A stretch of 64,000 bases of DNA, from assembly GCF_051014685.1 (NCBI RefSeq), contig NW_027479254.1, positions 62,001-126,000 on the forward strand, given 5' to 3'. A program made the translations under genes and the position numbers. Below the pieces are notes generated by a model. That model saw nothing but the letters and a program-made list of their open reading frames with translations, was not told the origin of the DNA and searched no databases. Below, piece after piece: positions 1 through 11,681 of the stretch (position 1 is its first letter; every line of letters starts with the position of its first letter). This DNA comes from Ptiloglossa arizonensis (Eukaryota > Arthropoda > Insecta > Hymenoptera > Colletidae).

Positions 1-598
1 CCCGATTACAACGGTATCTGTATTTTTTCCCTAGGCCATTCTGTTTAAGCGTTTGGAGCAGCAGAATTGCGAAAAATTTTTTGCCTTCTCAATCATTTCT
101 TGGCTTCAAACTCCCATATCTCCGAACGGGTTGACCTAACCCAAAAATTCCTATTGCATCTGAAAGTAGATACTCGCCCGATTACAACGGTATGTGTATT
201 GTTTCCCTAGACCATTCTGGTTAAGCGTTTGGATCAGCAGAAATGCGAAAAATTCTTTGCCTTCTCAACCATTTCTTGGCTTCAAACTCCCATATCTCGC
301 GAACGGATTGACCTAACCCAAAAATTTCTGTGGCGTCTGGAAGTAGAGACTCGCCCGATTACAACGGTATGTGTATTTTTTCCCTAGCCCATTCTGGTTA
401 AGCGATTGGAGCAGCAGTAGTGCGAAAAATTTGTTGTCCTGTCAACCATTTCTTAGCTTCAAAGTCCCATATCTCGCGAACGGATTGACCTAACCCAAAA
501 ATTCCTATTGCATCTGAAAGTAGAAACTCGCCCGATTACAACGGTATGTGTATTTTTTCCCTAGGCCATTCTGGTTAAGCGTTTGGAGCAGCAGAATT

Positions 599-614
599 GC
601 GAAAAATTTTTTGC
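599..614. other. A/T-rich dyad in the reference monomer
   Basis: Monomer positions 69-84 form GCG, A5, T5, T, GC around a centre between positions 76 and 77. Seven of eight base pairs are complementary and the eighth is G opposite T. Many monomers keep it. A second class has G at position 80 (aaaaatttgttgcc) and some have G at 77 (aaaaagttgttgcc), which break the symmetry. Short dyads of this kind are described as a feature of some centromeric DNAs; a role here is inference. Confidence 0.5.
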
Positions 615-642
615 CTTCTCAACCATTTCTTGGCTTCAAACT

Positions 643-657
643 CCCATATCTCGCGAA
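643..657 (-). other. CENP-B-box-like 15-mer in the reference monomer (8 of 9 core bases)
   Basis: Monomer positions 113-127 read on the minus strand give TTCG CGAG A TA TGGG, one base (T for C) away from the CENP-B box core pattern. The motif is present in most of the roughly 362 monomers. Variants with tcacgaac or tggcgaac keep all eight matching bases, because their changes fall in the free positions. The tcatgaac monomers (for example near 2,065 and 13,218) lose it. A match this good has about a 4% chance of arising somewhere in an arbitrary 177-bp monomer with equal base frequencies. Confidence 0.4.
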
Positions 658-2477
658 CGGATTGACCTAACCCAAAAATTCCTATTGCATCTGAAAGTAG
701 AAACTCGCCCGATTACAACGGTATGTGTATTTTTCCCCTAGGCCATTCTGGTTAAGCGTTTGGAGCAGCAGAATTGCGAAAAATTTGTTGCCTTCTCAAC
801 CATTTCTTGGCTTCAAACTCCCATATCTCGCGAACGGATTGACCTAACCCAAAAATTCCTATTGCATCTGAAAGTCGAAACTCGCCCGATTACAACGGTA
901 TGTGTATTTTTCCCCTAGGCCATTCTGGTTAAGCGTTTGGAGCAGCAGAATTGCGAAAAATTTTTTGCCTTCTCAACCATTTCTTGGCTTCAAACTCCCA
1001 TATCTCGCGAACGGATTGACCTAACCCAAAAATTCCTATAGCGTCTGGAAGTAGAGACTCGCCCGATTACAACGGTATGTGTATTTTTTCCCTAGGCCAT
1101 TCTGGTTAAGCGTTTGGAGCAGCAGAATTGCGAAAAATTTTTTGCCTTCTCAACCATTTCTTGGCTTCAAACTCCCATATCTCGCGAACGGATTGACCTA
1201 TCCCAAAAACTCCAATTGCATGTGAAAGTAGTACCTCGCCCGATTACAGCGGTATGTGTATTTTTTCCCTAGGCCATTCTGGTTAAGCGTTTGGAGCAGC
1301 AGAATTGCGAAAAATTTTTTGCCTTCTCAACCATTTCTTGGCTTCAAACTCCCATATCTCGCGAACGGATTGACCTAACCCAAAAATTCCTGTAGCGTCT
1401 GGAAGTAGAGACTCGCCCGATTACAACGGTATGTGTATTTTTTCTCTAGGCCATTCTGGTTAAGCGTTTGGAGCAGCAGAATTGCGAAAAATTTTTTGCC
1501 TTCTCAACCATTTCTTGGCTTCAAACTCCCATATCTCGCGAACGGATTGACCTAACCCAAAAATTCCTATTGCATCTGAAAGTAGAAACTCGCCCGATTA
1601 CAACGGTATGTGTATTTTTTCCCTAGGCCATTCTGATTAAGCGTTTGGAGCAGCAGAATTGCGAAAAATTTTTTGCCTTCTCAACCATTTCTTGGCTTCA
1701 AACTTCCATATCTCGCGAACGGATTGACCTAACCCAAAAATTCCTATTGCATCTGAAAGTAGAAACTCGCCCGATTACAACGGTATGTGTATTTTTCCCC
1801 TAGGTCATTCTGGTTAAGCGTTTGGAGCAGCAGAATTGCGAAAAATTTGTTGCCTTCTCAACCATTTCTTGGCTTCAAACTCCCATATCTCGCGAACGGA
1901 TTGACCTAACCCAAAAATTCCTATTGCATCTGAAAGTCGAAACTCGCCCGATTACAACGGTATGTGTATTTTTCCCCTAGGCCATTCTGGTTAAGCGTTT
2001 GGAGCAGCAGAATTGCGAAAAATTTTTTGCCTTTTCAACCATTTCTTGGCTTCAAACTCCCATATCTCATGAACGGATTGACCTAACCCAAAAATTCCTA
2101 TTGCATCTGAAAGTCGAAACTCGCCCGATTACAACGGTATGTGTATTTTTCCCCTAGGCCATTCTGGTTAAGCGTTTGGAGCAGCAGAATTGCGAAAAAT
2201 TTTTTGCCTTTTCAACCATTTCTTGGCTTCAAACTCCCATATCTCATGAACGGATTGACCTAACCCAAAAATTCCTATTGCATCTGAAAGTAGAAACTCG
2301 CCCGATTACAACGGTATGTGTATTTTTTCCCTAGGCCATTCTGGTTAAGCGTTTGGAGCAGCAGAAGTGCGAAAGATTTTTTGTCTTCTCAACCATTTCT
2401 TAGCTTCAAACTCCCATATCTCGCGAACGGATTGACCTAACCCAAAAATTCCTGTTGCATATGAAAGTAGAAACTCG

Positions 2478-4955
2478 CCCGATTACAACGGTATCTGTAT
2501 TTTTTCCCTAGGCCATTCTGTTTAAGCGTTTGGAGCAGCAGAATTGCGAAAAATTTTTTGCCTTCTCAATCATTTCTTGGCTTCAAACTCCGATATCTCG
2601 CGAACGGGTTGACCTAACCCAAAAATTCCTATTGCATCTGAAAGTAGATACTCGCCCGATTACAACGGTATGTGTATTGTTTCCCTAGGCCATTCTGGTT
2701 AAGCGTTTGGAGCAGCAGAATTGCGAAAAATTTGTTGCCTTCTCAACCATTTCTTGGCTTCAAACTCCCATATCTCGCGAACGGATTGACCTAACCCAAA
2801 AATTCCTATTGCATCTGAAAGTCGAAACTCGCCCGATTACAACGGTATGTGTATTTTTCCCCTAGGCCATTCTGGTTAAGCGTTTGGAGCAGCAGAATTG
2901 CGAAAAATTTTTTGCCTTCTCAACCATTTCTTGGCTTCAAACTCCCATATCTCGCGAACGGATTGACCTAACCCAAAAATTCCTATAGCGTCTGGAAGTA
3001 GAGACTCGCCCGATTACAACGGTATGTGTATTTTTTCCCTAGGCCATTCTGGTTAAGCGTTTGGAGCAGCAGAATTGCGAAAAATTTTTTGCCTTCTCAA
3101 CCATTTCTTGGCTTCAAACTCCCATATCTCGCGAACGGATTGACCTATCCCAAAAACTCCAATTGCATGTGAAAGTAGTACCTCGCCCGATTACAGCGGT
3201 ATGTGTATTTTTTCCCTAGGCCATTCTGGTTAAGCGTTTGGAGCAGCAGAATTGCGAAAAATTTTTTGCCTTCTCAACCATTTCTTGGCTTCAAACTCCC
3301 ATATCTCGCGAACGGATTGACCTAACCCAAAAATTCCTGTAGCGTCTGGAAGTAGAGACTCGCCCGATTACAACGGTATGTGTATTGTTTCCCTAGACCA
3401 TTCTGGTTAAGCGTTTGGATCAGCAGAAATGCGAAAAATTTTTTGCCTTCTCAACCATTTCTTGGCTTCAAACTCCCATATCTCGCGAACGGATTGACAT
3501 AACCCAAAAATTCCTGTGGCGTCTGGAAGTAGAGACTCGCCCGATTACACCGGTATGTGTATTTTTTCCCTAGCCCATTCTGGTTAAGCGATTGGAGCAG
3601 CAGTAGTGCGAAAAATTTGTTGTCCTGTCAACCATTTCTTAGCTTCAAAGTCCCATATCTCGCGAACGGATTGACCTAACCCAAAAATTCCTATTGCATC
3701 TGAAAGTAGAAACTCGCCCGATTACAACGGTATGTGTATTTTTTCCCTAGGCCATTCTGGTTAAGCGTTTGGAGCAGCAGAATTGCGAAAAATTTGTTGC
3801 CTTCTCAACCATTTCTTGGCTTCAAACTCCCATATCTCGCGAACGGATTGACCTAACCCAAAAATTCCTATTGCATCTGAAAGTAGAAACTCGCCCGATT
3901 ACAACGGTATGTGTATTTTTCCCCTAGGCCATTCTGGTTAAGCGTTTGGAGCAGCAGAATTGCGAAAAATTTGTTGCCTTCTCAACCATTTCTTGGCTTC
4001 AAACTCCCATATCTCGCGAACGGATTGACCTAACCCAAAAATTCCTATTGCATCTGAAAGTCGAAACTCGCCCGATTACAACGGTATGTGTATTTTTCCC
4101 CTAGGCCATTCTGGTTAAGCGTTTGGAGCAGCAGAATTGCGAAAAATTTTTTGCCTTTTCAACCATTTCTTGGCTTCAAACTCCCATATCTCATGAACGG
4201 ATTGACCTAACCCAAAAATTCCTATTGCATCTGAAAGTAGAGACTCGCCCGATTACACCGGTATGTGTATTTTTTCCCTAGCCCATTCTGGTTAAGCGAT
4301 TGGAGCAGCAGTAGTGCGAAAAATTTGTTGTCCTGTCAACCATTTCTTAGCTTCAAAGTCCCATATCTCGCGAACGGATTGACCTAACCCAAAAATTCCT
4401 ATTGCATCTGAAAGTAGATACTCGCCCGATTACAACGGTATGTGTATTTTTCCCCTAGGCCATTCTGGTTAAGCGTTTGGAGCAGCAGAATTGCGAAAAA
4501 TTTGTTGCCTTCTCAACCATTTCTTGGCTTCAAACTCCCATATCTCGCGAACGGATTGACCTAACCCAAAAATTCCTATTGCATCTGAAAGTCGAAACTC
4601 GCCCGATTACAACGGTATGTGTATTTTTCCCCTAGGCCATTCTGGTTAAGCGTTTGGAGCAGCAGAATTGCGAAAAATTTTTTGCCTTTTCAACCATTTC
4701 TTGGCTTCAAACTCCCATATCTCATGAACGGATTGACCTAACCCAAAAATCCCTATTGCATCTGAAAGTAGAAACTCGCCCGATTACAACGGTATGTGTA
4801 TTTTTTCCCTAGGCCATTCTGGTTAAGCGTTTGGAGCAGCAGAAGTGCGAAAGATTTGTTGTCTTCTCAACCATTTCTTAGCTTCAAACTCCCATATCTC
4901 GCGAACGGATTGACCTAACCCAAAAATTCCTGTTGCATATGAAAGTAGAAACTCG
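2478..4955 (+). repeat. 14-monomer unit, second copy, internally shuffled
   Basis: This segment is exactly 2,478 bp, bounded by the tatctgtat monomers at 2,478 and 4,956. It begins and ends like the preceding unit (the cagaagtgcg monomer is again last, at 4,779), but the interior order is changed. After the first monomer it jumps through a hybrid copy at 2,655 to the types that were sixth to eighth. It then returns to the second, third and fourth types at 3,363-3,717, and the third type appears again at 4,248. The sum still comes to 14 monomers, as expected if in-register exchanges compensated each other. Confidence 0.75.
2655..2831 (+). repeat. Hybrid monomer at an exchange junction
   Basis: The first part carries tgtattgtttccctagg, a mark otherwise tied to the second monomer type (177, 3,363, 5,133). 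The second part carries gttgccttctc and the gtcgaa end of the fifth type (708). Expected second-type marks such as gatcagcagaaatgc are absent. The switch lies between the T tract and the A5T6 tract. The next monomer (2,832) continues as the sixth type, so three intervening types were skipped. The pattern fits in-register recombination between non-allelic monomers. Confidence 0.75.
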
Positions 4956-5663
4956 CCCGATTACAACGGTATCTGTATTTTTTCCCTAGGCCATTCTGTT
5001 TAAGCGTTTGGAGCAGCAGAATTGCGAAAAATTTTTTGCCTTCTCAATCATTTCTTGGCTTCAAACTCCCATATCTCGCGAACGGGTTGACCTAACCCAA
5101 AAATTCCTATTGCATCTGAAAGTAGATACTCGCCCGATTACAACGGTATGTGTATTGTTTCCCTAGACCATTCTGGTTAAGCGTTTGGATCAGCAGAATT
5201 GCGAAAAATTTTTTGCCTTCTCAACCATTTCTTGGCTTCAAACTCCCATATCTCGCGAACGGATTGACCTAACCCAAAAATTCCTGTGGCGTCTGGAAGT
5301 AGAGACTCGCCCGATTACAACGGTATGTATATTTTTTCCCTAGGCCATTCTGGTTAAGCGTTTGAAGCAGCAGAATTGCGAAAAATTTTTTGCCTTCTCA
5401 ACCATTTCTTGGCTTCAAACTCCCATATCTCGCGAACGGATTGACCTAACCCAAAAATTCCAATTGCATCTGAAAGTAGAACCTCGCCCGATTACAGCGG
5501 TATGTGTATTTTTTCCCTAGGCCATTCTGGTTAAGCGTTTGGAGCAGCAGAATTGCGAAAAATTTTTTGCCTTCTCAACCATTTCTTGGCTTCAAACTCC
5601 CATATCTCGCGAACGGATTGACCTAACCCAAAAATTCCTGTAGCGTCTGGAAGTAGAGACTCG

Positions 5664-7000
5664 CCCGATTACAACGGTGTCTGTATTTTTTCCCTAGGCC
5701 ATTCTGTTTAAGCGTTTGGAGCAGCAGAATTGCGAAAATTTTTTTGCCTTCTCAACCATTTCTTGGCTTCAAACTCCCATATCTCGCGAACGGGTTGACC
5801 TAACCCAAAAATTCCTATTGCATCTGAAAGTAGATACTCGCCCGATTACAACGGTATGTGTATTGTTTCCCTAGACCATTCTGGTTAAGCGTTTGGATCA
5901 GCAGAAATGCGAAAAATTTTTTGCCTTCTCAACCATTTCTTGGCTTCAAACTCCCATATCTCGCGAACGGATTGACATAACCCAAAAATTCCTGTGGCGT
6001 CTGGAAGTAGAGACTCGCCCGATTACACCGGTATGTGTATTTTTTCCCTAGCCCATTCTGGTTAAGCGATTGGAGCAGCAGTAGTGCGAAAAATTTGTTG
6101 TCCTGTCAACCATTTCTTAGCTTCAAAGTCCCATATCTCGCGAACGGATTGACCTAACCCAAAAATTCCTATTGCATCTGAAAGTAGAAACTCGCCCGAT
6201 TACAACGGTATGTGTATTTTTTCCCTAGGCCATTCTGGTTAAGCGTTTGGAGCAGCAGAGTTGCGAAAAGTTTTTTGTCTTCTCAACCATTTCTTGGCTT
6301 CAAACTCCCATATCTCGCGAACGGATTGACCTAACCCAAAAATTCCTATTGCATCTGAAAGTAGAAACTCGCCCGATTACAACGGTATGTGTATTTTTCC
6401 CCTAGGCCATTCTGGTTAAGCGTTTGGAGCAGCAGAATTGCGAAAAATTTGTTGCCTTCTCAACCATTTCTTGGCTTCAAACTCCCATATCTCGCGAACG
6501 GATTGACCTAACCCAAAAATTCCTATTGCATCTGAAAGTCGAAACTCGCCCGATTACAACGGTATGTGTATTTTTCCCCTAGGCCATTCTGGTTAAGCGT
6601 TTGGAGCAGCAGAATTGCGAAAAATTTTTTGCCTTCTCAACCATTTCTTGGCTTCAAACTCCCATATCTCGCGAACGGATTGACCTAACCCAAAAATTCC
6701 TATAGCGTCTGGAAGTAGAACCTCGCCCGATTACAACGGTATGTGTATTTTTTCTCTAGGCCATTCTGGTTAAGCGTTTGGAGCAGCAGAATTGCGAAAA
6801 ATTTTTTGCCTTCTCAACCATTTCTTGGCTTCAAACTCCCATATCTCGCGAACGGATTGACCTAACCCAAAAATTCCTATTGCATCTGAAAGTAGAAACT
6901 CGCCCGATTACAACGGTATGTGTATTTTTTCCCTAGGCCATTCTGGTTAAGCGTTTGGAGCAGCAGAATTGCGAAAAATTTTTTGCCTTCTCAACCATTT
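5664..7000 (+). repeat. Segment repeated 25 monomers downstream, left copy
   Basis: This run starts with the gtgtctgtat monomer at 5,664. It passes through the gattgg/cagtagtg type (6,018), the cagagttgcgaaaag type (6,195) and the ctctagg type (6,726). The same order reappears exactly 4,425 bp (25 x 177) later, from 10,089. The rare cagagttgcg mark lies at 6,254 here and 10,679 there. Identity ends near 7,000, where this copy has ctatagcg and the other has ctattgc. Confidence 0.75.
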
Positions 7001-10000
7001 CTTGGCTTCAAACTCCCATATCTCGCGAACGGATTGACCTAACCCAAAAATTCCTATAGCGTCTGGAAGTAGAGACTCGCCCGATTACAAAGGTATGTGT
7101 ATTTTTTCCCTAGGCCATTCTGGTTAAGCGTTTGGAGCAGCAGAATTGCGAAAAATTTTTTGCCTTCTCAACCATTTCTTGGCTTCAAACTCCCATATCT
7201 CGCGAACGGATTGACCTAACCCAAGAATTCCAATTGCATCTGAAAGTAGAACCTCGCCCGATTACAGCGGTATGTGTATTTTTTCCCTAGGCCATTCTGG
7301 TTAAGCGTTTGGAGCAGCAGAATTGCGAAAAATTTGTTGCCTTCTCAACCATTTCTTGGCTTCAAACTACCATATCTCGCGAACGGATTGACCTAACCCA
7401 AAAATTCCTGTAGCGTCTGGAAGTAGAGACTCGCCCGATTACAACGGTATGTGTATTTTTTCTCTAGGCCATTCTGGTTAAGCGTTTGGAGCAGCAGAAT
7501 TGCGAAAAATTTTTTGCCTTCTCAACCATTTCTTGGCTTCAAACTCCCATATCTCGCGAACGGATTGACCTAACCCAAAAATTCCTATTGCATCTGAAAG
7601 TAGAAACTCGCCCGATTACAACGGTATGTGTATTTTTTCCCTAGGCCATTCTGGTTAAGCGTTTGGAGCAGCAGAATTGCGAAAAATTTTTTGCCTTCTC
7701 AACCATTTCTTGGCTTCAAACTCCCATATCTCGCGAACGGATTGACCTAACCCAAAAATTCCTATTGCATCTGAAAGTAGAAACTCGCCCGATTACAACG
7801 GTATGTGTATTTTTCCCCTAGGCCATTCTGGTTAAGCGTTTGGAGCAGCAGAATTGCGAAAAATTTGTTGCCTTCTCAACCATTTCTTGGCTTCAAACTC
7901 CCATATCTCGCGAACGGATTGACCTAACCCAAAAATTCCTATTGCATCTGAAAGTAGATACTCGCCCGATTACAACGGTATGTGTATTGTTTCCCTAGAC
8001 CATTCTGGTTAAGCGTTTGGATCAGCAGAAATGCGAAAAATTTTTTGCCTTCTCAACCATTTCTTGGCTTCAAACTCCCATATCTCGCGAACGGATTGAC
8101 CTAACCCAAAAATTCCTGTTGCATCTGAAAGTAGAACCTCGCCCGATTACAGCGGTATGTGTATTTTTTCCCTAGGCCATTCTGGTTAAGCGTTTGGAGC
8201 AGCAGAATTGCGAAAAATTTTTTGCCTTCTCAACCATTTCTTGGCTTCAAACTACCATATCTCGCGAACGGATTGACCTAACCCAAAAATTCCTGTAGCG
8301 TCTGGAAGTAGAGACTCGCCCGATTACAACGGTATGTGTATTTTTTCTCTAGGCCACTCTGGTTAAGCGTTTGGAGCAGCAGAATTGCGAAAAATTTTTT
8401 GCCTTCTCAACCATTTCTTGGCTTCAAACTCCCATATCTCGCGAACGGATTGACCTAACCCAAAAATTCCTATTGCATCTGAAAGTAGAAACTCGCCCGA
8501 TTACAACGGTATGTGTATTTTTTCCCTAGGCCATTCTGGTTAAGCGTTTGGAGCAGCAGAATTGCGAAAAATTTTTTGCCTTCTCAACCATTTCTTGGCT
8601 TCAAACTCCCATATCTCGCGAACGGATTGACCTAACCCAAAAATTCCTATTGCATCTGAAAGTAGAAACTCGCCCGATTACAACGGTATGTGTATTTTTC
8701 CCCTAGGCCATTCTGGTTAAGCGTTTGGAGCAGCAGAATTGCGAAAAATTTGTTGCCTTCTCAACCATTTCTTGGCTTCAAACTCCCATATCTCGCGAAC
8801 GGATTGACCTAACCCAAAAATTCCTATTGCATCTGAAAGTCGAAACTCGCCCGATTACAACGGTATGTGTATTTTTTCCCTAGGCCATTCTGGTTAAGCG
8901 TTTGGAGCAGCAGAATTGCGAAAAATTTTTTGCCTTCTCAAGCATTTCTTGGCTTCAAACTCCCATATCTCGCGAACGGATTGACCTAACCCAAAAATTC
9001 CTATTGCATCTGAAAGTAGAAACTCGCCCGATTACAACGGTATGTGTATTTTTTCCCTAGGCCATTCTGGTTAAGCGTTTGGAGCAGCAGAATTGCGAAA
9101 AATTTTTTGCCTTCTCAACCATTTCTTGGCTTCAAACTCCCATATCTCGCGAACGGATTGACCTAACCCAAAAATTCCTATTGCATCTGAAAGTAGAAAC
9201 TCGCCCGATTACAACGGTATGTGTATTTTTCCCCTAGGCCATTCTGGTTAAGCGTTTGGAGCAGCAGAATTGCGAAAAATTTGTTGCCTTCTCAACCATT
9301 TCTTGGCTTCAAACTCCCATATCTCGCGAACGGATTGACCTAACCCAAAAATTCCTATTGCATCTGAAAGTAGATACTCGCCCGATTACAACGGTATGTG
9401 TATTGTTTCCCTAGACCATTCTGGTTAAGCGTTTGGATCAGCAGAAATGCGAAAAATTTTTTGCCTTCTCAACCATTTCTTGGCTTCAAACTCCCATATC
9501 TCGCGAACGGATTGACCTAACCCAAAAATTCCTGTGGCGTCTGGAAGTAGAGACTCGCCCGATTACACCGGTATGTGTATTTTTTCCCTAGCCCATTCTG
9601 GTTAAGCGATTGGAGCAGCAGTAGTGCGAAAAATTTGTTGTCCTGTCTACCATTTCTTAGCTTCAAAGTCCCATATCTCGCGAACGGATTGACCTAACCC
9701 AAAAATTCCTATTGCATCCGAAAGTAGAAACTCGCCCGATTACAACGGTATGTGTATTTTTTCCCTAGGCCATTCTGGTTAAGCGTTTGGAGCAGCAGAG
9801 TTGCGAAAAATTTTTTGCCTTCTCAACCATTTCTTGGCTTCAAACTCCCATATCTCGCGAACGGATTGACCTAACCCAAAAATTCCTGTTGCATCTGAAA
9901 GTAGAAACTCGCCCGATTACAACGGTATGTGTATTTTTCCCCTAAGCCATTCTGGTTAAGCGTTTGGAGCAGCAGAATTGCGAAAAATTTTTTGCCTTCT

Positions 10001-10088
10001 CAACCATTTCTTGGCTTCAAACTCCCATATCTCGCGAACGGATTGACCTAACCCAAAAATTCCTATAGCGTCTGGAAGTAGAGACTCG
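7001..10088 (+). repeat. Mixed monomer run between the two 25-monomer-offset copies
   Basis: About 17-18 monomers of left-domain types. The ctctagg monomer at about 7,434 recurs at about 8,319, a 5-monomer (885 bp) step. The attgtttccctagacc type occurs near 7,965 and 9,381, and the gattgg/cagtagtg type near 9,558. A cagagttgcg monomer with only part of its usual marks lies at about 9,735. No other feature is present. Confidence 0.7.
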
Positions 10089-11430
10089 CCCGATTACAAC
10101 GGTGTCTGTATTTTTTCCCTAGGCCATTCTGTTTAAGCGTTTGGAGCAGCAGAATTGCGAAAAATTTTTTGCCTTCTCAATCATTTCTTGGCTTCAAACT
10201 CCCATATCTCGCGAACGGGTTGACCTAACCCAAAAATTCCTATTGCATCTGAAAGTAGATACTCGCCCGATTACAACGGTATGTGTATTGTTTCCCTAGA
10301 CCATTCTGGTTAAGCGTTTGGATCAGCAGAAATGCGAAAAATTTTTTGCCTTCTCAACCATTTCTTGGCTTCAAACTCCCATATCTCGCGAACGGATTGA
10401 CCTAACCCAAAAATTCCTGTGGCGTCTGGAAGTAGAGACTCGCCCGATTACACCGGTATGTGTATTTTTTCCCTAGCCCATTCTGGTTAAGCGATTGGAG
10501 CAGCAGTAGTGCGAAAAATTTGTTGTCCTGTCAACCATTTCTTAGCTTCAAAGTCCCATATCTCGCGAACGGATTGACCTAACCCAAAAATTCCTATTGC
10601 ATCTGAAAGTAGAAACTCGCCCGATTACAACGGTATGTGTATTTTTTCCCTAGGCCATTCTGGTTAAGCGTTTGGAGCAGCAGAGTTGCGAAAAGTTTTT
10701 TGTCTTCTCAACCATTTCTTGGCTTCAAACTCCCATATCTCGCGAACGGATTGACCTAACCCAAAAATTCCTATTGCATCTGAAAGTAGAAACTCGCCCG
10801 ATTACAACGGTATGTGTATTTTTCCCCTAGGCCATTCTGGTTAAGCGTTTGGAGCAGCAGAATTGCGAAAAATTTGTTGCCTTCTCAACCATTTCTTGGC
10901 TTCAAACTCCCATATCTCGCGAACGGATTGACCTAACCCAAAAATTCCTATTGCATCTGAAAGTCGAAACTCGCCCGATTACAACGGTATGTGTATTTTT
11001 CCCCTAGGCCATTCTGGTTAAGCGTTTGGAGCAGCAGAATTGCGAAAAATTTTTTGCCTTCTCAACCATTTCTTGGCTTCAAACTCCCATATCTCGCGAA
11101 CGGATTGACCTAACCCAAAAATTCCTATAGCGTCTGGAAGTAGAACCTCGCCCGATTACAACGGTATGTGTATTTTTTCTCTAGGCCATTCTGGTTAAGC
11201 GTTTGGAGCAGCAGAATTGCGAAAAATTTTTTGCCTTCTCAACCATTTCTTGGCTTCAAACTCCCATATCTCGCGAACGGATTGACCTAACCCAAAAATT
11301 CCTATTGCATCTGAAAGTAGAAACTGGCCCGATTACAACGGTATGTGTATTTTTTCCCTAGGCCATTCTGGTTAAGCGTTTGGAGCAGCAGAATTGCGAA
11401 AAATTTTTTGCCTTCTCAACCATTTCTTGG
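10089..11430 (+). repeat. Segment repeated at 25-monomer offset, right copy
   Basis: This copy begins with the gtgtctgtat monomer at 10,089 and repeats the order seen from 5,664. Single differences include aaactggccc near 11,335. Its latter part is also the first 6-monomer cassette (10,620-11,681), so two duplication events overlap here. Confidence 0.75.
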
Positions 11431-11681
11431 CTTCAGACTCCCATATCTCGCGAACGGATTGACCTAACCCAAAAATTCCTATTGCATCTGAAAGTAGAAA
11501 CTCACCCGATTACAACGGTATGTGTATTTTTCCCCTAGGCCATTCTGGTTAAGCGTTTGGAGCAGCAGAATTGCGAAAAATTTGTTGCCTTCTCAACCAT
11601 TTCTTGGTTTCAAACTCCCATATCTCGCGAACGGATTGACCTAACCCAAAAATTCCTATTGCATCTGAAAGTAGAAACTCG
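10620..11681 (+). repeat. 6-monomer cassette, copy 1
   Basis: Six monomers (1,062 bp) start with the cagagttgcgaaaag type. They continue with a tttcccc/gttgcc/gtcgaa type, a ctatagcg...gaacctc type, a ctctagg type, a standard type with cagactccc, and a tttcccc/gttgcc type. The same series follows at 11,682 and 14,160. Private differences in this copy (aaactggccc, ctcacccg near 11,513, ttggtttc near 11,610) show that it has since diverged a little. Confidence 0.8.

Larger units (their letters stand above)
531..707 (+). repeat. Reference monomer of the satellite (177 bp)
   Basis: This copy carries the commonest base at nearly every position and serves as reference; position 1 is the first c of cccgattaca. 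Landmarks by monomer position are: a T6 tract at 23-28; an AvrII site CCTAGG at 30-35; an AGCAGCAG stretch near 57-64; the A5T6 tract at 72-82; the NruI site TCGCGA at 121-126; and an A5 tract at 144-148. It has 43 C and 31 G (about 42% GC) and 8 CpG. Recurrent variant sites are the T-tract end (ttttttccc or tttttcccc), position 80 (T or G), the NruI site (TCGCGA, TCACGA or TCATGA) and 151-163 (cctattgcatctg or cctgtagcgtctg). I saw no convincing internal sub-repeat. Confidence 0.95.
1..2477 (+). repeat. 14-monomer unit, first copy
   Basis: Fourteen monomers run from the type marked by tatctgtat and tttaagcg at position 1 to the next such monomer at 2,478. The unit is one base short of 14 x 177 because of a deletion near 125 (tctccgaac for tctcgcgaac). 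Recognisable types in order include one with tgtattgtttccctagacc (177), one with cagtagtgcg and gttgtcctgtc (354), one with a gtcgaa end (708), one with ctatagcg (885), one with ctctagg (1,416), two with tcatgaacgg (1,947 and 2,124), and one with cagaagtgcg (2,301). These types recur in other orders further on. Confidence 0.8.

Noticed and set aside
553..558. T6 tract in each monomer as a pol III or intrinsic terminator
   Set aside because: The tract occurs once per monomer as part of the repeat, with no upstream RNA gene and no G/C-rich hairpin before it.
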